This document shows positions 42,749 to 52,013 of a stretch of DNA of 64,000 nucleotides, one piece after another (position 1 is the stretch's first letter; every line of letters starts with the position of its first letter). A program made the translations under genes and the position numbers. Below the pieces are notes generated by a model. The model had not been told where the DNA came from. It saw only the letters and a program-made list of their open reading frames with translations, and ran no database searches. The stretch is from contig NZ_CAKZHQ010000025.1 in NCBI RefSeq assembly GCF_936925435.1, forward strand, positions 1 to 64,000. The letters run 5' to 3'. This DNA is from an uncultured Ramlibacter sp. Lineage in GTDB: Bacteria; Pseudomonadota; Gammaproteobacteria; Burkholderiales; Burkholderiaceae_C.

Positions 42749-43171
42749 TTAAGGCGCGGGCGCGTCGCCGGCTTCCGGCTCGGCCGGCGGCCGCACCAGG
42801 GCCCATTTCACCAGCTTGCCGTTGACGAACTCGCAGCTCACGCTCGACTCCGTGCCGTCGGTCCAGCGGAAGATTTCGGGCTGGCTGTCCTTGGGCGAGA
42901 CCAGCTCGCCCAGCGAGCGGGTGATGGCCATGACGTGCAGCAGGTTGACGCCGGGCCTGAGCTTGGCGTTGAGCATGACAGCGCTGCCCACCCAGCCCAC
43001 AGGCCGATCAGAGGACCGCTTGAGCACGGCCATCATGCGGGTGAAGTGCAGCAGCATCCACATGACGATGCCGCCGACCACGATGGCCACGCCCTGCCAG
43101 CCGGCGGCGTTCCAGGCGCCGGCGATCAGGGCCACGCCGGCGATGGGGACAAGGATTTTCTGCCAGTTCAT
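42749..43171 (-). CDS. Conserved hypothetical membrane protein
   Basis: MNWQKILVPIAGVALIAGAWNAAGWQGVAIVVGGIVMWMLLHFTRMMAVLKRSSDRPVGWVGSAVMLN. Confidence 0.75.
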   Translation of the reverse strand: MNWQKILVPIAGVALIAGAWNAAGWQGVAIVVGGIVMWMLLHFTRMMAVLKRSSDRPVGWVGSAVMLNAKLRPGVNLLHVMAITRSLGELVSPKDSQPEIFRWTDGTESSVSCEFVNGKLVKWALVRPPAEPEAGDAPAP

Positions 43172-43218
43172 GGCGCTATTGTCGGCGCTCGAGCGCGCGG
43201 CCGGCCTGCGGGGATTGC

Positions 43219-44595
43219 TTAGCCCAGACCGCGCACGATCTCCATGGCCTCGTCGATGCGGTCCACCGCATGGATGCTCAGGCCTTCGATCTCGCGGCTG
43301 CCCTTCTTGGGCGCATTGGCCTTGGGCACGATGGCGACGGAAAAGCCCAGCTTGGCGGCCTCGCGCAACCGCTCTTGGCCTCGCGGCGCTGGCCGCACCT
43401 CGCCCGCCAAGCCGACCTCGCCAAAGGCGATGAAGCCCTTGGGCAGGGGCTTGCCACGCAGCGAGGAGGTGATGGCCAGCATCACCGCCAGGTCGGCCGC
43501 CGGCTCGCTGATGCGCACGCCGCCCACGGCGTTGACGAAGACATCCTGGTCCATGCAGGCCACGCCGGCGTGGCGGTGCAGCACGGCCAGCAGCATGGCC
43601 AGGCGGTCCCGGTCCAGGCCCACCGACAGGCGCCGCGGGCTGGGGCCGCCGCTGTCGACCAGGGCCTGGATCTCCACCAGCATGGGCCGCGTGCCTTCCA
43701 GCGTGACCATCACGCAGCTGCCGGGCACAGGCTCGGCGTGCTGCGACAAGAAGATCGCGCTGGGGTTGGACACGCCCTTGAGGCCCTTTTCCGTCATGGC
43801 GAAGACGCCGATCTCGTTGACGGCGCCGAAGCGGTTCTTGATGGCCCGCACCAGGCGGAAGCTTGAATGCGTGTCGCCCTCGAAGTACAGCACCGTGTCC
43901 ACCATGTGCTCGAGCACGCGCGGGCCCGCCAGGGTGCCTTCCTTGGTGACGTGGCCGACCAGGATGACGCAGGTGCCACTGGCCTTGGCGGCGCGGGTGA
44001 GGTGGGCGGCGCATTCGCGCACCTGGGCCACCGAACCCGGCGCCGAGGTCAGCTGCTCGGAATACACGGTCTGGATGGAGTCGATCACCGCCACCGCCGG
44101 CCGGGTGGCCGCCAGCGTCGCCAGGATTTTGTCCAACTGGATCTCGGCCAGCACCTGGACCCGGGAGTTGTCCAGGCCGAGCCGGCGCGAGCGCAGCGCG
44201 ACCTGGGCGCCGGACTCTTCGCCGGTGACATAGAGCGTGGGCACATTCAGGCGTTGCAAGCCGTCCAGGGCCTGCAACAACAGCGTCGACTTGCCGATGC
44301 CGGGATCGCCCCCGATCAGCACCACGCCGCCTTCGACGATGCCGCCGCCAAGCACGCGGTCGAGCTCGGCGATGCCGGTGGCCGTGCGCTCCACCTCGCT
44401 GGCCTCGATGTCGGCCAGGGCGACCACGGCAGCGGTCTTGGCCAGCGAGGCAAAGCGGTTCTTCGCCGGGCCGGCGCCTTCCGCCACGCTTTCGATCAGC
44501 GTGTTCCAGGCTTCGCAGTGCGGGCACTTGCCCAGCCAGCGCGGGCTGCTGCCGCCGCACTCGCTGCAGGTGTAAACGGTTTTTTCCTTGGCCAT
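43219..44595 (-). CDS. radA: DNA repair protein RadA
   Basis: MAKEKTVYTCSECGGSSPRWLGKCPHCEAWNTL zinc finger; GGDPGIGKSTLLLQ Walker A. Confidence 0.96.
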   Translation of the reverse strand: MAKEKTVYTCSECGGSSPRWLGKCPHCEAWNTLIESVAEGAGPAKNRFASLAKTAAVVALADIEASEVERTATGIAELDRVLGGGIVEGGVVLIGGDPGIGKSTLLLQALDGLQRLNVPTLYVTGEESGAQVALRSRRLGLDNSRVQVLAEIQLDKILATLAATRPAVAVIDSIQTVYSEQLTSAPGSVAQVRECAAHLTRAAKASGTCVILVGHVTKEGTLAGPRVLEHMVDTVLYFEGDTHSSFRLVRAIKNRFGAVNEIGVFAMTEKGLKGVSNPSAIFLSQHAEPVPGSCVMVTLEGTRPMLVEIQALVDSGGPSPRRLSVGLDRDRLAMLLAVLHRHAGVACMDQDVFVNAVGGVRISEPAADLAVMLAITSSLRGKPLPKGFIAFGEVGLAGEVRPAPRGQERLREAAKLGFSVAIVPKANAPKKGSREIEGLSIHAVDRIDEAMEIVRGLG

Positions 44596-44665
44596 CGCGG
44601 CCGACTCTAGCAGGCCCCAAGGGTTATCCCCAGGACCTGCGTGCGGCCGGCAGCGCCAAAGACAT

Positions 44666-44681
44666 TTAACATGTTAATTAA
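44666..44681. promoter_or_regulatory. Candidate HpaR (MarR-family) operator
   Basis: TTAACATGTTAA perfect palindrome overlapping TTAATTAA, an AT-rich patch just upstream of hpaR. Confidence 0.6.
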
Positions 44682-44707
44682 CAGGCCGCCCCACCCTCTC
44701 GCACCCC

Positions 44708-45139
44708 GTGCCCACGCCCTTCGTCCACCGCAACCTGCCCCGCCTGCTGCTGCAGGCGCGTGAATCCGTCATGGCCCACACCCGGCCCAGCCTGCGCGAG
44801 CACGGCCTGTCGGACCAGCAGTGGCGCGTGCTACGGGTGCTGGGCGAACACGGAACGGTGGAGACCGGCCGGGTGGCGCGCGAGGCCTACATCCTGGGCC
44901 CCAGCCTGACCGGCGTGCTGGCCCGCATGGAGCGCGACGGCCTGGTGCGGCGCGAACGCGATGGCACAGACCAGCGCCGCACCGTGGTCGAGGCCACGGC
45001 CAAGGGCCGCCGCCTGGTGGGCAAGCTCTCGCGCAGCATCGAGGACCACTACGCCTGGATGGAAGCCTCTTTGGGCAAGCAGAAGCTCTCGCAACTGTAC
45101 CTGCTGCTGGACCAAGTGATCGAACTGGAGCAGCCATGA
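44708..45139 (+). CDS. hpaR: MarR-family regulator, homoprotocatechuate operon type
   Basis: GTG start; MARTRPSLREHGLSDQQWRVLRVLGEHGTVETGRVAREAYILGPSLTGVLARMERDGLVRRER-like wHTH and position upstream of hpaG. Confidence 0.88.
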   Translation: MPTPFVHRNLPRLLLQARESVMAHTRPSLREHGLSDQQWRVLRVLGEHGTVETGRVAREAYILGPSLTGVLARMERDGLVRRERDGTDQRRTVVEATAKGRRLVGKLSRSIEDHYAWMEASLGKQKLSQLYLLLDQVIELEQP

Positions 45140-45780
45140 GTTTCCTGTCCATGGGCACGGTCTACGGCACGCTGATGAATTTCCCTGCCGAGCACGCGGC
45201 CCTGGCCGCGCAGATGACCGAGCCTCCCTACAAGGCGTCGCCCAAAGCGCCCATCCTCTACATCAAGACGGCCAACACCCGCAGCGCCGCCGGCGCCGCC
45301 ATCAGCGTGCCGGCCCATGTGCCCCAGGTCGAGGTCTGGGCCAGCATCGCCATGGTGATGCAGGCGCCGGGCGAGCTGGCCGGCTACCTGCTGGTCAACG
45401 ACCTGACGGTGCCGCACACCAGCTTCTACCGGCCGCCCGTCAAGAGCAAATGCCTGGACGGCTTCCTGGGCGTGGGCAGCCAGCTGCTGGCGCCGGGCCC
45501 ACAGGTGGACCCGGCGCAGTTCAAGCTGGAGGTGCGCATCAATGGTGAGCTGCGCCAGACGGTGGACTTCAGCCAGCTGTTGCGCAGCGCGCCGCAGCTG
45601 CTGGCTGAGGTGGGCGAGTTCACGAGCCTGGGCGCGGGCGACCTGCTGATGCTGGGCAGCGACGTGCTGGCCGGCGGGGGCCGGCCGCTGGCCCGCCCTG
45701 GCGACAACATCGAGATCAGCGCGCCCGGCCTGGGCAGCCTCGCCAACACCCTGGTGGCCGCCACAGGGGCCAGCACATGA
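45136..45780 (+). CDS. hpaG1: HpaG N-terminal-type isomerase/decarboxylase subunit
   Basis: MSFLSMGTVYGTLMNFPAEHAALAAQMTEPPYKASPKAPILYIKTANT. Confidence 0.87.
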   Translation: MSFLSMGTVYGTLMNFPAEHAALAAQMTEPPYKASPKAPILYIKTANTRSAAGAAISVPAHVPQVEVWASIAMVMQAPGELAGYLLVNDLTVPHTSFYRPPVKSKCLDGFLGVGSQLLAPGPQVDPAQFKLEVRINGELRQTVDFSQLLRSAPQLLAEVGEFTSLGAGDLLMLGSDVLAGGGRPLARPGDNIEISAPGLGSLANTLVAATGAST

Positions 45781-46523
45781 AGCTCGCCCGTGTCATCTAC
45801 CAAGGCGTTACGCAGAACGCCGAAGAGCGCGACGGCCAGCTGCTGCTGGCGGGCGCGCGCCTGGTGCCCTGTGACGCCGTCACCTGGCTGCCGCCCCTGA
45901 ATCCCGCGCCGCAGCCTCGCACCATCCTGGCCCTGGGCCTGAACTACGCCGACCACGCCAAGGAGCTGGCCTTCAAGGCGCCGGAAGAACCCCTGGTCTT
46001 TCTCAAGGGCGAGAACGCGCTCACCGGCCATCGCCAGGTGACGCGCCGCCCCGAGGGCGTGGACTTCATGCACTACGAGTGCGAACTCACCGTCGTCATC
46101 GGCCGCACCGCGAAGAACGTCAAACGCGACGACGCCTACGGCTTCATCGCCGGCTACACCGTGGCCAACGACTACGCCATCCGCGACTATCTGGAAAACT
46201 GGTACAGGCCCAACTTCCGCGTGAAGAACCGCGACGGCGCCACGCCGCTGGGCCCCTGGTTCGTCGAAGCCGCCGACGTGCCCAACCCGATGGCGCTGGC
46301 ACTGCAGACCACGGTCAACGGCAAGCTGACCCAGTCGGGCAACACCAGGGACATGATCTTCGACGTGCCCTACCTGATCGAGTACTTCTCCAGCTTCATG
46401 ACGCTGCGCCCCGGCGACCTGATCCTGACCGGCACGCCCGACGGCGTGGTCGACTGCCGGCCCGGCGACGTGGTCGTGACCGAGATCGAGGGCCTGGGCG
46501 CCCTCATGAACACCATTGGATAG
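45777..46523 (+). CDS. hpaG2: HpaG C-terminal-type isomerase/decarboxylase subunit (FAH family)
   Basis: ILALGLNYADHAKELAFKAPEEPLVFLKGENALTGH...YECELTVVIGRTAKNV...LILTGTPDGVVDCRPGD. Confidence 0.9.
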   Translation: MKLARVIYQGVTQNAEERDGQLLLAGARLVPCDAVTWLPPLNPAPQPRTILALGLNYADHAKELAFKAPEEPLVFLKGENALTGHRQVTRRPEGVDFMHYECELTVVIGRTAKNVKRDDAYGFIAGYTVANDYAIRDYLENWYRPNFRVKNRDGATPLGPWFVEAADVPNPMALALQTTVNGKLTQSGNTRDMIFDVPYLIEYFSSFMTLRPGDLILTGTPDGVVDCRPGDVVVTEIEGLGALMNTIG

Positions 46524-46526
46524 CGC

Positions 46527-47984
46527 ATGCAGATCGACCACCTGATTGGCGGCAAGGCCGTCGCCGGCAACAACTACTTCGAGACCGTCAACCCGGCCAC
46601 GCAGGAGGTGCTGGCCGAGGTCGCCGCTGGCGGCGAGACGGAGGTCCATGCCGCCGTCGCCGCCGCCAAGGAGGCCTTCCCCAAATGGGCCGGCATGGCG
46701 GCGCCGGCCCGCGCCAAGATCATCCGCAAGCTGGGCGACCTGATCGCCGCCCATGTGCCGGAGATCGCGCAGACCGAGACCAACGACTGCGGCCAGGTGA
46801 TCGCCCAGACCGGCAAGCAGCTGGTGCCACGTGCGGCCGACAACTTCTATTACTTCGCCGAGATGTGCACCCGGGTCGATGGCCACACCTACCCGACCGA
46901 AACCCATCTGAACTACACCCTGTTCCATCCGGTCGGCGTCTGCGCCCTGATCTCGCCCTGGAACGTGCCCTTCATGACGGCCACCTGGAAGGTCGCGCCC
47001 TGCCTGGCTTTCGGCAACACGGCGGTGCTCAAGATGAGCGAGCTCTCGCCCATGACGGCCGCGCGCCTGGGCGAGCTGGCGCTGGAAGCCGGCGTGCCGC
47101 CCGGCGTGCTCAACCTGGTGCACGGCTACGGCAAGGACGCTGGCGAGCCCCTGGTCAAGCATCCCGACGTGCGCGCCATCTCCTTCACCGGCTCCACGGC
47201 CACGGGCAACCGCATCGTGCAGCAGGCCGGCCTGAAGAAGTTCAGCATGGAGCTGGGCGGCAAGTCGCCCTTCGTGATTTTTGAAGACGCGAATCTGGAG
47301 CGCGCGCTCGATGCCGCCGTCTTCATGATCTTCAGCAACAACGGCGAGCGCTGCACGGCCGGCAGCCGCATCCTGGTCCAGCAATCGATCTATGCCGACT
47401 TCGCGCAGAAGTTTGCCGAGCGGGCCAAGCGCATCGTGGTGGGCGACCCGCTGGATGACAAGACCATCGTCGGCCCCATGATCAGCCAGGCGCATCTGGC
47501 CAAGGTGCGCAGCTACATCGAGATGGGTCCGCGCGAAGGCGCCACCCTGCTGTGCGGCGGCCTGGAGGCACCGGTGCTGCCGGACCGGGTGAAGAAGGGC
47601 AACTACGTGCTGCCCACGGTGTTTGCCGACGTCGACAACCGCATGAAGATCGCGCAGGACGAGATCTTCGGGCCGGTGGCCTGCCTGATCCCCTTTGCCG
47701 ACGAGGCCGAGGCCATCCGCCTGGCCAACGACACCCAGTACGGCCTGTCCAGCTATGTCTGGACCGAGAACATCGGCAAGGCCCACCGCATGGCCGCCGC
47801 CGTGGAAGCCGGCATGTGCTTCGTCAACAGCCAGAACGTGCGCGATCTGCGCCAGCCTTTCGGCGGCACCAAGGCCTCGGGCACGGGCCGCGAGGGCGGC
47901 AGCTGGAGCTACGAGGTGTTCTGCGAGCCGAAGAACGTGGCGGTGTCACTGGGCAACCACCACATCCCTCACTGGGGAGTCTGA
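46527..47984 (+). CDS. hpaE: 5-carboxymethyl-2-hydroxymuconate semialdehyde dehydrogenase
   Basis: ALDH motifs SMELGGKSPFVIFEDA, NNGERCTAGSRILV; operon context. Confidence 0.93.
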   Translation: MQIDHLIGGKAVAGNNYFETVNPATQEVLAEVAAGGETEVHAAVAAAKEAFPKWAGMAAPARAKIIRKLGDLIAAHVPEIAQTETNDCGQVIAQTGKQLVPRAADNFYYFAEMCTRVDGHTYPTETHLNYTLFHPVGVCALISPWNVPFMTATWKVAPCLAFGNTAVLKMSELSPMTAARLGELALEAGVPPGVLNLVHGYGKDAGEPLVKHPDVRAISFTGSTATGNRIVQQAGLKKFSMELGGKSPFVIFEDANLERALDAAVFMIFSNNGERCTAGSRILVQQSIYADFAQKFAERAKRIVVGDPLDDKTIVGPMISQAHLAKVRSYIEMGPREGATLLCGGLEAPVLPDRVKKGNYVLPTVFADVDNRMKIAQDEIFGPVACLIPFADEAEAIRLANDTQYGLSSYVWTENIGKAHRMAAAVEAGMCFVNSQNVRDLRQPFGGTKASGTGREGGSWSYEVFCEPKNVAVSLGNHHIPHWGV

Positions 47985-47986
47985 GC

Positions 47987-48859
47987 ATGGGCACCCTCGC
48001 TCTCGCCGCCAAAATCACCCACGTGCCTTCGATGTACCTGTCGGAGTTTCCGGGGCCCAACTTCGGCTGCCGCGACGCCGCCATCAACGGCCACAAGGAG
48101 ATCGACCGCCGCTGCCGCGCCCTGGGCGTGGACACCATTGTGGTCTTCGACGTGCACTGGCAGGTCAACAGCGAGTACCACATCAACTGCGGGCCGAAGT
48201 TCGAAGGCACCTACACCAGCAACGAGCTGCCGCACTTCATCAAGAACATGCCTTATGCCTACCCTGGCAATCCTGGGTTGGGCCATTTGATCGGCGACAT
48301 GGCCAACGCCATGGGTGTGAAGAGTCGGGCGCATTCCGACACCACGCTGGAGCTGGAGTACGGCACGCTCGTGCCCATGCGCTACATGAACGCTGACCAG
48401 CACTACAAGGTGATCAGCATCAGCGGCTGGTGCGACTGGCACGACCTGCATGAGTCGGGCCGCTTTGGCCTGGCGGTGCGCAAGGCCATCGAGGAACAGT
48501 ACGAGGGCACGGTGGCGGTCTTCGCCAGCGGCTCGCTGTCGCACCACTTTGCCGACAACGGCCGCGCGCCGGAGTTCATGCACAAGGTCTACGACCCCTT
48601 CCTGGAGCAGGTCGACCAGCGCGTGGTGGAACTGTGGAAACAGGGCGACTGGAAGACCTTCCTGGGCATGCTTCCCATGTACGCCGACAAGTGCTGGGGC
48701 GAGGGCGACATGCACGACACCGCCATGCTGCTGGGCCTGCTGGGCTGGGACAGCTACACCGCGCCGGTGGAAATCGTCACGCCTTACTTCGGCAGCTCGG
48801 GCACAGGCCAGATCAATGCCATCTTCCCGGTCACGCCGCTGCCCGCTTCCGCCTCTTAA
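47987..48859 (+). CDS. hpaD: 3,4-dihydroxyphenylacetate 2,3-dioxygenase
   Basis: AAKITHVPSMYLSEFPGPNFGCRDAAINGHKEIDRRCRALGVDTIVVFDVHWQVNSEYHIN. Confidence 0.93.
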   Translation: MGTLALAAKITHVPSMYLSEFPGPNFGCRDAAINGHKEIDRRCRALGVDTIVVFDVHWQVNSEYHINCGPKFEGTYTSNELPHFIKNMPYAYPGNPGLGHLIGDMANAMGVKSRAHSDTTLELEYGTLVPMRYMNADQHYKVISISGWCDWHDLHESGRFGLAVRKAIEEQYEGTVAVFASGSLSHHFADNGRAPEFMHKVYDPFLEQVDQRVVELWKQGDWKTFLGMLPMYADKCWGEGDMHDTAMLLGLLGWDSYTAPVEIVTPYFGSSGTGQINAIFPVTPLPASAS

Positions 48860-48878
48860 TTGGAATCTGACCCCAATT
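48858..48878. repeat. Near-palindromic 21-bp element AATTGGAATCTGACCCCAATT
   Basis: AATTGG/CCAATT arms with TC-T-GA core; overlaps hpaD stop codon. Confidence 0.6.
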
Positions 48879-48882
48879 TCTT

Positions 48883-49290
48883 ATGCCACATCTCGTCATC
48901 CTCTACACACCCAACCTCGAAGCCGAAGCCGACATGACGGCGCTGTGCCGCAGCCTGGCCGACATCATGCTGGCCACGCGCGACGAGGAGGGCAAGCAGG
49001 TCTTTCCCACCGGCGGCACACGGGTGCTGGCCTACCCGGCGGCGCACTTTGCGGTGGCCGACGGCAAGGCTGACTACGGCTTCATCTACCTGAACGTGCG
49101 GATGGCAACCGGACGCTCGTCCGCTACGATAAAGAGAGCAGGAGACGCCCTGTTGGCGGGGGCCAGAGCCCATTTCGGCACCTTGTTCGAGCGCAAGGCC
49201 GTGGGCATGACACTGCAGATCGACGAAAGCCCGGGCCAGGCCTACGACGGCAAGCACAGCAGCCTGCATCCGCTGTTCAACAAGGCCTGA
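48883..49290 (+). CDS. hpaF: 5-carboxymethyl-2-hydroxymuconate delta-isomerase
   Basis: [34 protein letters not shown]..., operon context. Confidence 0.88.
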   Translation: MPHLVILYTPNLEAEADMTALCRSLADIMLATRDEEGKQVFPTGGTRVLAYPAAHFAVADGKADYGFIYLNVRMATGRSSATIKRAGDALLAGARAHFGTLFERKAVGMTLQIDESPGQAYDGKHSSLHPLFNKA

Positions 49291-49294
49291 AGCC

Positions 49295-50095
49295 ATGTTC
49301 TCGCAGGACCTCATCGCCCAGCTCGCGGACGAACTGCAGGCCAGCGAACAATTGCGCGTGCAGCTCGAGCACTTCAGCAAGCGCTTCCCCGGCATGACCA
49401 TCGAAGACGGCTATGCCATCTCGCGTGCCTGGGTGGCCAGGAAGATCGCCGCTGGTCGCGTCAAGCGCGGCCACAAGATCGGCCTGACCTCGCGTGCCAT
49501 GCAGCTGTCCAGCCAGATCGACGAACCCGACTACGGCACCTTGCTGGACGACATGTTCTTTGAGCCCGGCGACATCCCGTTCACGCGCTTCATCGCACCG
49601 CGGGTCGAGGTCGAACTCGCCTTCATCCTCAAGAAGAAAATCGAGGGCACGCACATCACGGTCCAACAGGTGCTGGACGCCACCGACTACGTGCAGCCGG
49701 CCATCGAGATCATCGATGCGCGCATCGAGCAGTTCGACCGCCACACCAAGGTGATGCGCAAGGTCTACGACACCATCAGCGACAACGCCGCCAACGCCGG
49801 CATCGTGCTCGGTGGCCGCAAAGTGGGGCCGCGCGAAGTCGACCTGCCCTGGGTCGGCGCCATCCTGCGGCAAAACGGCGTGGTCGAAGAGACCGGCCTG
49901 GCCGCCGGCGTGCAAGGCCACCCCGCCATCGGCGTGGCCTGGCTGGCCATGAAGCTGGCGCCCTGGGGCGAATGCCTGGAGGCCGGCGAGGTGGTGCTGG
50001 CCGGCTCCTTCACCCGGCCCGCCATCGCCAGGCAGGGCGATGTGTTCGACGCCGACTATGGCCCGCTGGGCCGCTTCGAGTTCAAGTTCGTCTAA
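49295..50095 (+). CDS. hpaH: 2-oxo-hept-4-ene-1,7-dioate hydratase
   Basis: [37 protein letters not shown]...[15 protein letters not shown]. Confidence 0.93.
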   Translation: MFSQDLIAQLADELQASEQLRVQLEHFSKRFPGMTIEDGYAISRAWVARKIAAGRVKRGHKIGLTSRAMQLSSQIDEPDYGTLLDDMFFEPGDIPFTRFIAPRVEVELAFILKKKIEGTHITVQQVLDATDYVQPAIEIIDARIEQFDRHTKVMRKVYDTISDNAANAGIVLGGRKVGPREVDLPWVGAILRQNGVVEETGLAAGVQGHPAIGVAWLAMKLAPWGECLEAGEVVLAGSFTRPAIARQGDVFDADYGPLGRFEFKFV

Positions 50096-50107
50096 AGGAA
50101 AAACGCC

Positions 50108-50920
50108 ATGCAGACTCCCGTCAACCCCTTCAAGCAGGCCCTGGCCGACAAGCGCGCGCAGATCGGCCTGTGGGTCGGCCTGGCCGACCACTACACGACC
50201 GAGATCTGCGCCGGCGCCGGTTTCGACTGGCTGCTGCTCGACGGCGAGCATTCGCCCAACGACCTGCGCACCCTGCTGCAGCAGGCCCAGGTGGTGGCGG
50301 CCTACCCGGCCTCGCACGCCATCGCGCGCGTGCCCATGGGCCACGGCAACGTCGGCCAGATGCTGCTCAAGCAGTACCTGGACTTGGGGCTACAGACCCT
50401 GCTCGTGCCCATGGTGGACACGGCCGACCAGGCGCGCAACATCGTGCGCGACATGCGCTACCCGCCCGACGGCGTGCGCGGCATGGGCGGCGCACGCGGC
50501 TCGCGCTGGGGCCGCTACCCCAACTACGCGAAAGAGGCGAACGAGCAGATCTGCCTGCTGGTGCAGGCCGAGTCGCAGCTGGCGCTGGACAACATCGAGG
50601 CCATCGCCGCGGTCGATGGCGTGCACGGCATCTTCATCGGCCCGGCCGACCTCTCGGCCTCGCTGGGCTACGCCGGCAACTCCGGCCATCCCGAGGTGCA
50701 GAAGGTCATCGACGAGACGATCAAGCGCATCGTCAATACCGGCAAGGCCGCCGGCATCCTCACACCCGATGAAGCCTTGGCCCGCCACTACCTGGAACTG
50801 GGCGCGACCTTTGTCGCCGTCGGCCTGGACAACAACCTGCTGGCCCGCGCCACCACAGCCCTGGCCGCCAAGTTCAAGAGCGGAGTGACGCTCACATCGC
50901 AGCAAGGCAAGACGTATTGA
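50108..50920 (+). CDS. hpaI: 4-hydroxy-2-oxoheptane-1,7-dioate aldolase
   Basis: QIGLWVGLADHYTTEICAGAGFDWLLLDGEHSPNDLRTLLQQ HpcH/HpaI signature. Confidence 0.94.
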   Translation: MQTPVNPFKQALADKRAQIGLWVGLADHYTTEICAGAGFDWLLLDGEHSPNDLRTLLQQAQVVAAYPASHAIARVPMGHGNVGQMLLKQYLDLGLQTLLVPMVDTADQARNIVRDMRYPPDGVRGMGGARGSRWGRYPNYAKEANEQICLLVQAESQLALDNIEAIAAVDGVHGIFIGPADLSASLGYAGNSGHPEVQKVIDETIKRIVNTGKAAGILTPDEALARHYLELGATFVAVGLDNNLLARATTALAAKFKSGVTLTSQQGKTY

Positions 50921-50994
50921 CCCCACGCGGCTGCGCGTCGAATCCTGATACCTTCCCGGTTCCGCATTTTTTCAACAAAACGGAGACAAACCAA

Positions 50995-51990
50995 ATGAGC
51001 ATTTCACGTCGCAACGTTCTGCAGTCCGCCGGTGCTTCCGCCCTGCTGGCCGGCATCGGCCAATCGGTCTGGGCCCAGGCCCAGGCCCCGCTGGAGAACG
51101 CCAAGCTGATCACCGGCTTCGCCGCCGGCGGCACCTCGGACACCCTGTGCCGCCGCGTCGCCACCCGCCTGCAGCCCGACTACGCCAAGGCCGTGGTGGT
51201 GGAAAACAAGACCGGCGCCGGCGGCCAGATCGCCGTCACCACGGTCAAGGCCGCCGCGCCGGACGGCGCCACCATCCTGCAGACGCCCACCTCCATCCTC
51301 ACCATCTACCCGCACATCTACAAGAAGCTGCCGTATGACCCGCTGGTGGACCTGACGCCGCTGAGCGTGGCCTGCGTGTTCGACTTCGGCTTCGCCGTCG
51401 GCCCCATGGTGCCCGCGAGCGTGAAGACCGTGCCCGAGTTCCTGGCCTGGGCCAAGGCCAATCCGCTGGGCGCCAACTTCGGCTCGCCGGCAGCCGGCTC
51501 CACGCCCCACTTCATCGGCGCCCTGCTGGGCAAGAATGCCGGTGTCGACCTCAAGCACGCGGCCTACCGCGGCACCCAGCCGGCCATGCTGGACCTGCTG
51601 GGCGGCAACATCGCCGCCGTGTCGGGCCCGATCGGCGACCTGACCCAGCACCTGCCCACCGGAAAGATCCGCATCCTGGGCGTGTCCGGCGCCAAGCGCA
51701 ACCGCTTCGCCCCCGACGTGCCGACCTATGAAGAACAGGGCATCAAGAACGCCACCCACAGCGAGTGGTTCGCCTTCCTGCTGCCGCCCAACACGCCGGC
51801 GCCCATCGTCGCGCGCCTGAACGCCGCCATGAAGAACGCACTGGCGCAAAAGGACGTGATCGACGGCCTGGCCGGCTTCGGGCTGGAAGCCCAGTCGTCC
51901 ACCCCGGCCGAACTGACCGAGCTGCTCAAGAAGGACATGGCCAAGTGGGCCCCCATCGTCAAGCAGGTCGGCTTCACCGCCGAGGCATAG
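50995..51990 (+). CDS. Bug-family substrate-binding protein
   Basis: MSISRRNVLQSAGASALLAGIGQSVWAQAQAPLENAKLITGFAAGGTSDTLCRRVATRL. Confidence 0.92.
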   Translation: MSISRRNVLQSAGASALLAGIGQSVWAQAQAPLENAKLITGFAAGGTSDTLCRRVATRLQPDYAKAVVVENKTGAGGQIAVTTVKAAAPDGATILQTPTSILTIYPHIYKKLPYDPLVDLTPLSVACVFDFGFAVGPMVPASVKTVPEFLAWAKANPLGANFGSPAAGSTPHFIGALLGKNAGVDLKHAAYRGTQPAMLDLLGGNIAAVSGPIGDLTQHLPTGKIRILGVSGAKRNRFAPDVPTYEEQGIKNATHSEWFAFLLPPNTPAPIVARLNAAMKNALAQKDVIDGLAGFGLEAQSSTPAELTELLKKDMAKWAPIVKQVGFTAEA

Positions 51991-52013
51991 GCCCACCGCC
52001 GAAGGAGTTGCCC

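Noticed and set aside
45426-47786. 786-aa minus-strand ORF, the longest antisense frame
   Set aside because: Antisense to hpaG1/G2/E, which have clear domain signatures
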